From Flammeovirgaceae bacterium UBA1842 (lineage in GTDB: Bacteria; Bacteroidota; Bacteroidia; Cytophagales; Cyclobacteriaceae): a DNA stretch of 64,000 bases. A program made the position numbers and the translations under genes. Positions 8,785 through 18,800 of the stretch are shown piece after piece. The notes below the pieces were generated by a model. The model was not told the DNA's origin. It made no database searches and worked only from the letters and a program-made list of their open reading frames with translations. The stretch is taken from NCBI GenBank assembly GCA_002338655.1, contig DDIU01000053.1, positions 34,276 to 98,275 of the forward strand, in the 5' to 3' direction. Each line of letters starts with the position of its first letter. The stretch's first letter is position 1.

Positions 8785-9429
8785 TTATCTATTTTTCTTA
8801 TTTTTCCGCTGTTGTTTTTTGTATTCCATTTGCTTTTTACCATAGTTAAAACTATCCTGTCTTAAGGCTTCAAGTACGGAACTCACCCAATAATTTCGAA
8901 ACCCAAAACCACTGACACGTACTTCTAATTTTTGCTGCCAGAGAGTTTCTTTAGTAGCAATGTCAAAAAATACACGGTGAATTACGGCTCTTTTTTTAGT
9001 TTTATTCAGGGTCTCATATATGTAAACAAGTCCAAGACCTTCACTATGCCCCTCAAGCTGATAATCTAATATGACTGCCTTAATTTGTGACTCTTCAATA
9101 GAGTAGTCAGTGTTGATGATGAGGTTATCAACTTTCGGTAATTGATTTCTGCGATTAACTACACTAAAGTCATTGATTTGTATTTCTTTTTGATAAGCAC
9201 GGGTGAAATCATATTTGTACGATTCATCAATCACAAGTTGATTCCATGTAGAAAAGTAATGATTTTTAATGGCCGTGGGGTCTGAAAAGCCTTCGGCACC
9301 AATAAATTTAACTAAAGAAAAGTCAAGCCCACACCAAACGAATTTATCGGGTTCGAAAATTTTTGATTGGTCTTGACTAAAACAATTATTGCCAGAAATC
9401 AGCAATAGTATTAATATGATATTCTTCAT
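8785..9429 (-). CDS. secreted protein of unknown family (paralogue 1 of 3)
   Basis: A 214-residue protein with a signal peptide (MKNIILILLLISGNNCFSQ). I chose the ATG at 9429 rather than the longer open frame because it places the signal peptide at the N-terminus. I do not recognise the family. It shares with the adjacent gene a WCGLDFS motif just after the signal peptide, GLGLVYVYETLNKT in the middle and GFGFRN near the end, so the two are tandem duplicates. A third, more distant relative is at 37.8 kb. The C-terminus is very lysine-rich. Location in the pigment locus suggests a periplasmic or envelope role, but nothing shows this directly. Confidence 0.75.
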   Translation of the reverse strand: MKNIILILLLISGNNCFSQDQSKIFEPDKFVWCGLDFSLVKFIGAEGFSDPTAIKNHYFSTWNQLVIDESYKYDFTRAYQKEIQINDFSVVNRRNQLPKVDNLIINTDYSIEESQIKAVILDYQLEGHSEGLGLVYIYETLNKTKKRAVIHRVFFDIATKETLWQQKLEVRVSGFGFRNYWVSSVLEALRQDSFNYGKKQMEYKKQQRKNKKNR

Positions 9430-9464
9430 GTCTTGTATTCTGATTGATGGGTATGCTACAAAAC

Positions 9465-9494
9465 AAAAAGGTGCGGTAATTACCACACCTTTTT
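9465..9494 (-). terminator. stem-loop terminator between the two secreted paralogues
   Basis: The hairpin AAAAAGGTG...CACCTTTTT with stem GGTGcGGTAAT/TTACCaCACC is followed by a T run on the minus strand. It lies directly after the 9515-10144 gene and before the 8785-9429 gene, so the latter is probably transcribed, at least in part, from its own promoter. Confidence 0.7.
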
Positions 9495-9514
9495 GATATA
9501 TTTTTAAACTAATC

Positions 9515-10144
9515 CTACTTCATTGATTTCTCGTAAGTTTTTAAGGCCTTTTTATAGTCTTTTTCACTTAGTTTCATGGTTTCCAAAATTGTGCGAGCCC
9601 AAAAATTCCTGAACCCAAACCCGCCAGCTGGTGCTTCATATCGTTTCGTCCAGATAATCTCTTTTGAAGTAATATCAAAGAATACCAGATTTACTACCGC
9701 ATGACCTTTGGTTTTATTCAATGTCTCATACACATATACTAAACCGAGTCCATCTTTAGCCTCTTTGAGATTATAGTCTGCAATGATTTTTTTGAGTTGA
9801 CCTTCTTCAAAGCTGTAAGGTTCATTGATTATAAAAGTTTTATAATCGGGCAGTTCATTCCGCCTGGTCACCACACTCAAATCATTGGTTTGTGTGGTCT
9901 TCTTATAAGGTTCTTTAAAATTGTATTTATCTGCCTCAGATAAGACAAGATTATTCCAATCGGAGAAGAATTTTTCTTTTACCGCCTGGGGATCAGTGAA
10001 ACCCTCAGAGCCGATGCACCTGACCATTGAAAAGTCGAGGCCGCACCAAACAAACTCCTGTGTACCGAACAGCTTGGACATATCCTGACTGAAAGCGAAA
10101 CCAGAAGCCAACATAAATAGACTTGTTAGTATTGATTTTCTCAT
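9515..10144 (-). CDS. secreted protein of unknown family (paralogue 2 of 3)
   Basis: A 209-residue protein with signal peptide (MRKSILTSLFMLASGFAFSQ). Conserved with its neighbour downstream: VWCGLDFSMV after the signal, DLSVVTRRNELP, GLGLVYVYETLNKTKG and GGFGFRNFWARTI. The pattern of a beta-rich core closed by an alpha-helical lysine-rich tail is only an impression from the sequence. It sits between the acyl-activating ligase and its paralogue, with a terminator after it. No catalytic motif is visible. Function unknown; exported to the periplasm or outer membrane. Confidence 0.78.
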   Translation of the reverse strand: MRKSILTSLFMLASGFAFSQDMSKLFGTQEFVWCGLDFSMVRCIGSEGFTDPQAVKEKFFSDWNNLVLSEADKYNFKEPYKKTTQTNDLSVVTRRNELPDYKTFIINEPYSFEEGQLKKIIADYNLKEAKDGLGLVYVYETLNKTKGHAVVNLVFFDITSKEIIWTKRYEAPAGGFGFRNFWARTILETMKLSEKDYKKALKTYEKSMK

Positions 10145-10253
10145 TTGATTTAAAAATATTTGGTGAATATCAAATTTAACAATTTGTCTTGGCTAAAAAA
10201 ATAGAACACAGGTATAGATTATTTTAATAGCCTGAAAATCATGTTTGGTCAGC

Positions 10254-11543
10254 TCATAGCGAATTAGCCCTTTTGTCCACCATCTTAACAGGCTTCCGTT
10301 TGGCCTCCTGGAAGATCATAGGCATAATCATTTCTACCGATAGGGCTTCTAGTTTTGGGGTGAACCTGATTCCTGCCTTCAATTGATTAACAAGGCTGCC
10401 CATCTCTAAAGGTGAGTTTGTAGCGTATCTTATAAGTACCTCATCATTGCCAAGGTTATCCAAAGACAACTCGATTTGATAGTGGCTGATTTCAGGAATA
10501 CGATCCATCACATCATATATAGCCGAAGGATAGCAGGTGGTACCTTTGCATTTGATCATTTGATGTTTCCTCCCGATAACTGGCCCTAATCTGGGGGTTG
10601 TCCTACCACAGGCACAGGGTTCCTTATGAACAGCACAAATATCGCCCGTACGAAAGCGAACGAGTGGAAATCCTTCCACACCAAGAGTGGTGATGGTGAG
10701 CTCTCCGGCAACGCCTTCAGGCACCTTATTCCCTTTTTCGTCCAGTATTTCCACCACTATCAAATCAGTAAGCACATGGCCACCCTTGCCAATGCTACAT
10801 TCTGTAAAAGCCGTGGCCATTTCAGAGGAGGCATAGGTAGAATATAACTCTATGTCCCAAGCTTCTTTTATTCTACTACCTAGCGCATTTAAGGAAAAAT
10901 CACTATTTCTGATGGGCTCTCCGATACAGATAGCTTTCTTGACGCTACTATTTTTGTAATCAATACCATTGTTAATGGCGTAGTCAATTAGTTTTACCAA
11001 AAATGAGGGGACCACAATCAATGCTGTAGTATTTAGTTCATCTATGGTTTGCCATTGTAATTGCGGAATTCCAGGGCCCGTACGTACCATTCCTGCGCCC
11101 AATTCCCTAGCACCAAGTGTATAAGCCAACCCAGCCATAAACCTTCTGTCAATAGTGGTGGTGAGTTGATAGATTTCATTTTCATCCCCACCTGTGCAAG
11201 CCAATGAAAGCATCTCATTATAGGCCAATCTGTCCAGATCGGTATTGCTTAGGGGAATCGTTACTGGTTTACCTTCTGTACCTGAGGTATTGGTATAATC
11301 CCTTATTTGTGAAGGTGCTACACACCAAAAATCTTTATAATGAGCTTGGAGTTCCTTTTTACCTATAGTAGGTATAAGGTTGAGCTCCTCCAATGATTTG
11401 ATTTGATCTATATCAACCTGATGTTTTTTGAAATGAGCCTGATAAAACTTTGAATGAGCCGTCACGAATTTGAGTTGGCGTTGAAGTCTTTCCAACTGGT
11501 CACTTTGAATTATGTCAATTGATTTGTAGGCTATGTCAGGCAT
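10254..11543 (-). CDS. PaaK-like AMP-forming acyl-activating ligase
   Basis: A 429-residue adenylate-forming enzyme of the phenylacetate-CoA ligase type. The ATP-binding loop is TNTSGTEGKP (84-93); the GEL-TIT-LGVEGFPLVRFRTGDI segment and a four-Cys-like stretch ending CACGRTTPRLG fit the PaaK family. It probably activates p-coumarate, the product of the ammonia-lyase, as CoA or ACP thioester to prime the polyene. It overlaps acpS by 8 bases, which links starter activation and ACP priming in one transcript. Direct loading onto the ACP versus CoA cannot be told from sequence. Confidence 0.85.
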   Translation of the reverse strand: MPDIAYKSIDIIQSDQLERLQRQLKFVTAHSKFYQAHFKKHQVDIDQIKSLEELNLIPTIGKKELQAHYKDFWCVAPSQIRDYTNTSGTEGKPVTIPLSNTDLDRLAYNEMLSLACTGGDENEIYQLTTTIDRRFMAGLAYTLGARELGAGMVRTGPGIPQLQWQTIDELNTTALIVVPSFLVKLIDYAINNGIDYKNSSVKKAICIGEPIRNSDFSLNALGSRIKEAWDIELYSTYASSEMATAFTECSIGKGGHVLTDLIVVEILDEKGNKVPEGVAGELTITTLGVEGFPLVRFRTGDICAVHKEPCACGRTTPRLGPVIGRKHQMIKCKGTTCYPSAIYDVMDRIPEISHYQIELSLDNLGNDEVLIRYATNSPLEMGSLVNQLKAGIRFTPKLEALSVEMIMPMIFQEAKRKPVKMVDKRANSL

Positions 11544-11919
11544 TATTATCTTCTATTATAACCACCGAAGTAGCGTAATGGGCAGTGTGCGAAATAGACA
11601 CATGTATATTACAATTCAAATATTCTTTCAATGAATCTTTTGTTTTACCTTGAAGTTTTAAAAACGGTTTACCCAATCCGTCATTGGCAAACAGGATTTC
11701 ATTTAACGCCAATTTATCCCTCCAGCCAGTGCCTATTGCTTTGAGAAAAGCCTCTTTAGCGGCAAAACGCCCTGCATAACTTTCAAGGCTTTTCCCTCTG
11801 CCTTCACAATAGGCTATTTCATCACCATGGAAGACCAATTTCTTGAATTCATCCCCTCGGCTCAGTGATTTTTCTATCCTGCTGTTCTCCACAATATCGG
11901 TACCTATCCCTTTAATCAT
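11536..11919 (-). CDS. acpS: holo-ACP synthase (4'-phosphopantetheinyl transferase)
   Basis: A 127-residue AcpS-family protein with the two metal/CoA motifs GIGTDIVE (Asp8) and RFAAKEAFLKAIGTGW (Glu56). It transfers phosphopantetheine from CoA to the serine of acyl carrier proteins. It overlaps the C45 gene upstream by 8 bases and the ligase downstream by 8 bases. It may be the general housekeeping enzyme captured in this operon or a dedicated activator of the pigment ACP at 2.3 kb; the window holds no other candidate. Confidence 0.93.
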   Translation of the reverse strand: MIKGIGTDIVENSRIEKSLSRGDEFKKLVFHGDEIAYCEGRGKSLESYAGRFAAKEAFLKAIGTGWRDKLALNEILFANDGLGKPFLKLQGKTKDSLKEYLNCNIHVSISHTAHYATSVVIIEDNNA

Positions 11920-13588
11920 TATCCATTAAAGTTTGCGCTTCAGTGATTCTGCTTTCCATATGTTTGCGTTCGCTTTCACGGGCTATTACCATTGTAAGGC
12001 CGATTTCATAATATTTAATAGCTTCGGCATACTCTTTTTGCTTGAAGGAATAGTCCCCCAAATAATAATAGGTCAAAAAACCATTAGGGTTATCTGCAAT
12101 AAATTTTTCTATTTCCTCTTTTGTCAATTTATTGCCGTTACCGGAATAGAGATAGTTTTGAATGCGTTCTTTAATATCCATGAAATTTTCATAACCAGCA
12201 TATTTTTCGGTTGCCAAGAATGGATCACTGGCCAATGAAAGCGAATCGGAGTAGGTAAAGTTATGATCAGTGCTGTTAAATATTTCATTCAGGTCATAAG
12301 CGACATAAGCACCCAAATTATAGGGCGGGGCAGAGACCCAAGCGATCATGTCAGTAGGGGAAAATACCACTGAATGATGGGCAATGAGTTGATTTACTGC
12401 CTTTTCATTAGACAAGCCAATTTTTTCACCATCTAGGCCATCCCTGTTCCTTAATATGGTGACCATATCCGCAGGGGACATTGGAGCGAGGGAGTCAATC
12501 ATTTGCTTGACGCGATCAAAGCGATAATCAGAAACACCTTCGGCTTCATATTCTTTGTTTAGCGGATCATTGCGCAGTTCTTCACTTTGAAAATGGTTAG
12601 TCACAACCATCTCATTATTATCAGACATAAATAAGGCCGTTTTTTCAGGTGTTTTCTCAATTAGGCCTACTTTGTTATCCTCCTTGGAGCCTATCAAAAA
12701 AGTCTCGGCCACAAACGACTCATGTTTTTCGGCAATGGCCAATGCCTCATCAATATTTTTGGCGTATTGCAATATTTGACGGGCAATGAGCGATACGGGT
12801 GTTTTTCCTTTGGTCGGAATCGCTGATTTAGCTGAATTAAGGGTAATTGTCAACCCCTTTTCGTTCATACCTGATACCACCCCGCTAAAGCATGCCCAGG
12901 TTACGGACATAAACTGATAGCCACTGTCAGGTTTATAAAAGGCCACAATTTTGTCTTTCGCAAAATCCTGTCCGAAGTAAAAATCGAAATTCCTGCCAAT
13001 CAAAAGTTTGTTGCCATCAGATTCATCGTTCCAGGTGGCAAAGGAAGTACAGCCGACCAAATTCATATTTTGCAAGGCATGACCTATGTCATGGGCCGCA
13101 TGATAGCTCAAGGCACGGTGAAATTTTGGTGCGATGTAATCATATTCATCAGGCATGTATTTTGATGAGCCATAGATTTCCAAAAGATATTCATGGGGTA
13201 CATAATCGTCCAGATCACGATTGAGCCAGCCGACCATGTATTTCAGAAAATTGAGATAAATAGGTGAGGGGACCTTATTTTTGATTTCACTGACAAAGGC
13301 AGCCTCTTTTTCGGCCATTAAACCTGACTTGCCTGCCAAGGCACCAAATGCTACCCCACTTTCATACGGGGTGCCCTGAATGTACATCTCCCAAAGGCCT
13401 TTATCATTTTCTTTCAGCCAACTTCCATTTTCTGATCGATATATACCTTCCTTTTCAGATATGTTGGCCGCATTGGTTTGTTCATTGCCAACTTCTGGTG
13501 GCACAATGCGCACTTTGAAGTAGTAAATAGTAATCAAAAGCACTATTAGGAGACCGATGGCAACAAGGATTTTTTTCAATAATTTCAT
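11912..13588 (-). CDS. C45-family Ntn-hydrolase / acyltransferase, membrane-anchored
   Basis: A 558-residue protein with an N-terminal membrane anchor (about 6-24) and a C45 (acyl-CoA:6-aminopenicillanate acyltransferase-like) domain. The putative nucleophile is Cys180 in LVGCTSFATW, followed by RNFDF and the GVVSGMNEKGLTITLN stretch typical of Ntn-hydrolases. The C-terminal ~90 residues look like a TPR-like helical tail (YYLGDYSFKQKEYAEAIKYYEIG). Such proteins recur in Bacteroidota aryl-polyene loci and may form or cleave the ester between polyene acid and resorcinol or lipid in the periplasm. The protein is 2 bases from the DUF218 gene. Whether self-processing frees Cys180 is unknown. Confidence 0.8.
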   Translation of the reverse strand: MKLLKKILVAIGLLIVLLITIYYFKVRIVPPEVGNEQTNAANISEKEGIYRSENGSWLKENDKGLWEMYIQGTPYESGVAFGALAGKSGLMAEKEAAFVSEIKNKVPSPIYLNFLKYMVGWLNRDLDDYVPHEYLLEIYGSSKYMPDEYDYIAPKFHRALSYHAAHDIGHALQNMNLVGCTSFATWNDESDGNKLLIGRNFDFYFGQDFAKDKIVAFYKPDSGYQFMSVTWACFSGVVSGMNEKGLTITLNSAKSAIPTKGKTPVSLIARQILQYAKNIDEALAIAEKHESFVAETFLIGSKEDNKVGLIEKTPEKTALFMSDNNEMVVTNHFQSEELRNDPLNKEYEAEGVSDYRFDRVKQMIDSLAPMSPADMVTILRNRDGLDGEKIGLSNEKAVNQLIAHHSVVFSPTDMIAWVSAPPYNLGAYVAYDLNEIFNSTDHNFTYSDSLSLASDPFLATEKYAGYENFMDIKERIQNYLYSGNGNKLTKEEIEKFIADNPNGFLTYYYLGDYSFKQKEYAEAIKYYEIGLTMVIARESERKHMESRITEAQTLMDND

Positions 13589-13589
13589 T

Positions 13590-14276
13590 TCAGTCGGTCG
13601 TGTCTTTTATGTGATTACCAAGGGTGCCGTTAAAACGTTCAAAATAGCCTTGGCGGTCTGGCAATGAAACAAAATTATCAACAAAAGCGGAGGAAGGGTC
13701 AATATTTGGACTTATTAGGTTCAATTTATCCAGTATTTTGTATTGAATGGGCAAGTAATCAATCTTATAGTCCTGATTCCGGGCAAAACCCATTAAAAAG
13801 AAGGACTGTAAAGGATCAGTGGCAAGTGCTATTTTTGTAAAGCCCATTTGCTTGGCCAACTGAAGGGAGTAATAAAGGTTTTCGGTACTATGTTCGGCTT
13901 TGGTTTCAGAATAAAGATGATCTGATGGCAGACCTATGGCCTCACCATATATTTTCATGATTACACTCTCTATATAAGGTGTATATACGGCACTACCTGA
14001 GAAAATTATGTTTTTGGTGTACCCATTGTCATACAGATACTTTGACCAATACACCCTTGTTTTGGTGATATTGTGCCAAGTGCTGTCGCTAAATGGGTAG
14101 CCAGGCACAATAATGGCATCATAGGGTTTGTTTTGAGAGGCTTCCTGAAAAGTGGAAACCGTTAAATGGCGGATATAAAAGAACAGTATTACAAAACAGA
14201 GGATCACCACCCCGTGAAGGATTAGTATCCACTTTACCCAGACATTGGTTAAAAACCGCTTAATCATCCTCGGCAA
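13590..14276 (-). CDS. DUF218 (ElyC/SanA/YdcF-like) membrane protein
   Basis: A 228-residue protein with one N-terminal transmembrane segment (about 15-35) and a DUF218 domain: the IIVPGYPF strand-loop, IIFSGSAVYTPY, and the EHSTENLYYSLQLAK segment match YdcF/SanA proteins. The family is linked to envelope biogenesis (ElyC affects cell-wall precursor supply) but its chemistry is not settled. It overlaps the CrtI-like gene by 17 bases and abuts the C45 gene, so it belongs to the pigment operon. A periplasmic role in pigment deposition is an inference. Confidence 0.75.
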   Translation of the reverse strand: MPRMIKRFLTNVWVKWILILHGVVILCFVILFFYIRHLTVSTFQEASQNKPYDAIIVPGYPFSDSTWHNITKTRVYWSKYLYDNGYTKNIIFSGSAVYTPYIESVIMKIYGEAIGLPSDHLYSETKAEHSTENLYYSLQLAKQMGFTKIALATDPLQSFFLMGFARNQDYKIDYLPIQYKILDKLNLISPNIDPSSAFVDNFVSLPDRQGYFERFNGTLGNHIKDTTD

Positions 14277-15807
14277 TTTTGGCCTTGATTTTGGCCATCA
14301 ATTTTTCATGGCCAATAATTTCAGAACAGGTGGTCACTGCTCCAATAGTTACGCCCAAAACGCCATGCATATTCAGGTTTTGGCCAGTGAGATACAAGTT
14401 GGGCACTTTGGTTTTTGCTGATATAAATGACTTCAATGGATTTTTATGGTCTTTGCTCACACCATAAAGTGATCCATCGGTAGTGCCAATATAATCCCGG
14501 TAAGTGAGTGGGGTAGAAGTGTAATAAGATTCAATATCGTCACGGATATTTGGGAATCTTTTTTCCAATTCATCAATCAATAACTCTGCTTTTTCTTTCT
14601 TAAACGCCTCATATTCCTGTCCTCGTGTGGAATCTTTAGAGCTGGGGTTGTCTTTCGAAACAGTATTGAAGGTCTCTTCCCATTTTTTGGTGTCCTCATA
14701 CCTCATGTAACTCATTATGGTCATGGCATCGGTATACTCATCGGTTTTTGATGATATACCTGTAAACAAGGCGTATCCTTCAGGCCACCGGTCTTTATAG
14801 TTGGCACCATTCCAGACGTCCGCATGGATGTAATGATAATAGTTTCTATTGAAGTACTTAATACGGTCTTTTTTCAATACCAGATAGACAATAAACACTG
14901 AAATCGAGTTTTCAAGGCTTTGAATCCTCTTTCTATAAGCTTTTCTTAGGCGTCCTTCATCTATTAAATCCAATGTGACGGCCGGATGCATATTGGAAAT
15001 AAACATATCCCCATCAATTTTACTGCCATCAGCTAGAACAGCTGATTTAATGTTTTCGCCCTCAAAATCAAAACTTACTACTTCGGCATGCTTTACTACC
15101 TTACCGCCATTGTTCCTTATTTTTCGGGAAAGTAGTATGGCTATTTGAGACCCACCGTCAATACATCTCCACGAACTTTCTATATAAGAATTGATCACCA
15201 ATGCATGGACATAAAGCGGTGTTTTATCCCCTTCGCCTGCATAGAGCACATTGGTTCCGGCCAATACCTGTTGCAACTTTTTATTGTCGGTACATGACTC
15301 AATAAATTCACGCGCATTGATGTCAAGGTAAATAGAATGGGCTTGTTCTGTATTTCGAGGTTCGATGTTGTACATGGGAAAACTCCTGCAAACATCTTTT
15401 AAGGTGTTACAATACTTGATAATCCCTTCACGCTCCTTTGGGAAATAGCCTGACATAATTTCAATGAAATTATCATAGCCTTGTCCATACCTGTATTCTA
15501 TCGGATCACCTTCAAAAGATACAACATCAAAACCATCATCATCCAATTTCTTGATTTTCAGATCATCCATTATGCCTATATACTTAAAATAGCCATATAG
15601 ATTCTCCCCCTTATCCAGTCCTCCGATGTAATGGATCCCCGTATCGAATATCCTTTTTTCACGGGAGAAGATCTGAAGGTTGCCACCAATTTGCTTATTC
15701 TTCTCAAGGACTATAACCTTATATCCTTCTTCGCTTAGTATCGCCCCACATTCCAGCCCACCAAGTCCGCTTCCTACTATTACTATATCGTACTTTTCTT
15801 CTTCCAT
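14260..15807 (-). CDS. CrtI/RetSat-like FAD-dependent oxidoreductase
   Basis: A 515-residue flavoprotein with the N-terminal motif GSGLGG (12-17), EKNKQIGGNLQIF after it, and the C-terminal TGQNLNMHGVLGVTIGA motif of phytoene desaturases and all-trans-retinol saturases. In a polyene locus it would oxidise, isomerise or reduce the conjugated chain. Its start overlaps the stop of the large exporter fusion (TAATG) and its end overlaps the DUF218 gene. Carotenoid synthesis is less likely because no phytoene synthase is near. Confidence 0.85.
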   Translation of the reverse strand: MEEEKYDIVIVGSGLGGLECGAILSEEGYKVIVLEKNKQIGGNLQIFSREKRIFDTGIHYIGGLDKGENLYGYFKYIGIMDDLKIKKLDDDGFDVVSFEGDPIEYRYGQGYDNFIEIMSGYFPKEREGIIKYCNTLKDVCRSFPMYNIEPRNTEQAHSIYLDINAREFIESCTDNKKLQQVLAGTNVLYAGEGDKTPLYVHALVINSYIESSWRCIDGGSQIAILLSRKIRNNGGKVVKHAEVVSFDFEGENIKSAVLADGSKIDGDMFISNMHPAVTLDLIDEGRLRKAYRKRIQSLENSISVFIVYLVLKKDRIKYFNRNYYHYIHADVWNGANYKDRWPEGYALFTGISSKTDEYTDAMTIMSYMRYEDTKKWEETFNTVSKDNPSSKDSTRGQEYEAFKKEKAELLIDELEKRFPNIRDDIESYYTSTPLTYRDYIGTTDGSLYGVSKDHKNPLKSFISAKTKVPNLYLTGQNLNMHGVLGVTIGAVTTCSEIIGHEKLMAKIKAKIAEDD

Positions 15808-18800
15808 TATTTTCTTCTCAGTACAAATACCGTGTTAGAAGTTCGTTTTGTATTATCAATGGTTTTTACTTCCATGTTATGCTTTACAGCAAAGTCATTA
15901 ATTATCTCCCCTGAGATATAGTTCAACTTATTTCGGGTTTTATTAAAGCCGAAATTGGTAGAGAAGAACTCCGTTAATCTGGTACCTAAATGCCGACCAG
16001 CCTTATCACTGTCCCCATCACGGATGATGATAATTCCATTTTTGTTGAGTTTAGAAGCTATCCTGCCCATTACAACTTGCTGTTCTTCAGGGGTAAAGTA
16101 ATGCAATACGTCACAAATTAAAAACACATCGGATGGATCATAATCAATTTTGGCCACATCACCCTTCTCAAAAGTAAGACTAGGAGGCACAGAAGGACAG
16201 TTTTTGGCTACTTCAATTTTATTGGCATCATAGTCAATACCTTTAATAATGCGATCGGATGAACTTAAAGCCAGACCAAGTGACATCATTCCATAACCAC
16301 ACCCGAGGTCAGTGACATGGGCCTTTTTGGGAATCAACTCGTGAAAAAGCTCGTAGTTTTTTTCCAGACGAAGTTTAATTTTAACATACCATTCCAAAAT
16401 AGGCCCTTTGAATAAATAATTTTTGATAATAATTTCCCTGAAGAAGCCTGGCGTTTCTATTTCGTCCCTTAAGTTTTGATGTTCCTCTTTGAAATACTTT
16501 GAAATCTTTTTAGCCCTCTGTGTATATCCTTCACCAAAATTAGGGTCATCGAATTTTACCCTTGGTAGAAATTTAATGGTAGTCAGGTTGTTCTTTAGAT
16601 AAAAATCATCCCCCTTTGGCATAACTAGGCTTGAGCCATGGAGTAGGAGGGGTTGTACATCCAATTTGAAATGATCAGCCAAATAAAATGCACCCTTATG
16701 AAACCTGCGTAGTGCAAACGTACCTGTTCGGGTGCCTTCAGGAAAGACGATAATTGAAAAACCTTGGTCTATCTTGTTTTGGATTTTGTCCATTTGATTC
16801 TCTATACCCTTAGATGCAGGAATAAAGTCAGCAAACTGAACGGGCTTGCCAAAGAACGGAGAGTAATAGACCCAGTCATTGGTTACCATGATTACTTTGG
16901 GGCTAAACATTAGCACTATAAGTATGTCGATGAAAGAATGGTGGTTGGCTATGATTACTGATGGTTTTGAAAAATCCAATAGCTCCCGGCCTATTATTTT
17001 CTTCTCAAAGTTGGCCATCACTCTCACCAGTGATCGATTGCACATCATCATGATCCAATGGTAGATGTTCTTTCTTCGTTTTAAAGAGCCTATGGGTATA
17101 AGAAAAAGAAGCCGTGAAACTTGTAAAACAGCACAGCCAAACATAAAATAAGAAAAGGCAAATACCGTAATAAAAAATGAAGCCAAGGTGAAGGGAATTA
17201 CTCCCTTTTTCTTTCTGCCACCAATGAATAAGTTATATAGTAAATGTTCAACCGTGAAGGTGATTGCAATTACGGAGGCGATACCTATTATCGCCAATAA
17301 GGCTATGGACTTAAGTGCTGGATGTTGCGCAAAGGCCAGCACCCCAATTCCCAGAAGGGTAGTCACCACCGAGAGTATTATTGATTTTTTATAGGATACC
17401 AGGTTATCAACCCCATATTTATATTGCTGGGTTAGGCCACGCATTACGAAAATGCTATAATCCACCCCGAGGCCAAATATGAAGGTGCATACTATAATAT
17501 TGACGATGTTAAATTTTAAATCAAAAAGGCCCATCAAGCCCAATACCCAAAGCCAACTGAGGAGTATCGGGATAAAAGTGATCAGTGTGAGTTCGATCCT
17601 ACCATAACTTATAAGTATGATTAGAAAAACAATCAACAATGAGATATTCACCAGCTTATTGAAGTCTTCATTTAAAAGAGACACCAACTTGGTAGTAAGG
17701 TGCCCCCGGTCTAGAATAGTAATACCTTCTACAGCCTCCACATCTTCTAACACTTGCGGTTTATTGTCCTTAGAAAGCTTGATGATAGTAAGTACAGAGA
17801 CTGAACCGTCCCCATTTTTAATGATTAGGTCTTCACCAATAATGGACATTAACTCATCCAAATATTCTGTGCCTATATTATCGTAAGGCCTATTTAACAA
17901 TGAATCAAATGCTGCGAATGTATTGGTGTTAAACCCTGTGGCAATTGCTTCTTTATCAAGCTGTTGCATTACATTTTCTTTGTTGTGTGTCGCCCAGAAA
18001 CCATTCCAAAGGGCAAGGCGCTGTTCCTGTAATTCGGTGGAAGGCACAATTTTGTTCAGTGATACATGATCAAATATTATCGAATCGTTTTGCAGTTGTG
18101 TCAACAATTGCTCAAGAGGTTCGTTGGCTGCAAGTGCCTCCCAAATGTCTTTTCCTGTACTTGTCAGGTAAATATTGTTGGCTGAATAATTAGAGATGGC
18201 ATTGATGTTTTTCTCATTATTAGCCAATTTTTTTGGCATATAATTTAGCTCAAGCATATTGCTTTCAAAGCTTACATGATGCCAGGTGAATACACTTGTA
18301 ATACTAACCAGGAGTACTAATAGTAACGCCCATTTCTTTTTGTAAAAAGGATAGCTGGCCAACCCACTCACTATTTTTTCAACTATGTTTGGGGATTTAG
18401 TCACCTCGTTGTCCGATTTGGATATAAAATGAGGCAGCACAATCAAGGTATAAAGTGCGGCTGCTATTACGCTGGTACCGGCAAAAATACCAAGGTCCTG
18501 TAAGGCCGTACTTCTAATAAACATCAATGAAAAGAAGGCGCAGGCAGTGGTGATGCTGCTCATCAATAGAGGGGTAGTCAAATCATCAAAAAGCTTAGCA
18601 GTATCTTTTTCCTTTTTGGAATGGGTGAAGAAATGCAGGGCATAATCGATTGTTATACCGAGTAGCACTGAGCCTACGGCCAATGAAATAATGGACACTT
18701 TGGTTTTGACAATGCTCAATACGGCCATGGCTAAAAGCCCACCGAATACCCCCGGGGTGACTGCTAAAAAGAAGACGGAAACCTTTTTATAGAAAAGTGA

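Noticed and set aside
11536..11919. Sfp-type phosphopantetheinyl transferase
   Set aside because: At 127 residues with GIGTDIVE and AAKEAFLKA motifs it is AcpS-type, not Sfp-type.
14260..15807. Carotenoid phytoene desaturase (crtI)
   Set aside because: The family is related, but no crtB or other carotenoid gene is near and the flanking genes are aryl-polyene type.
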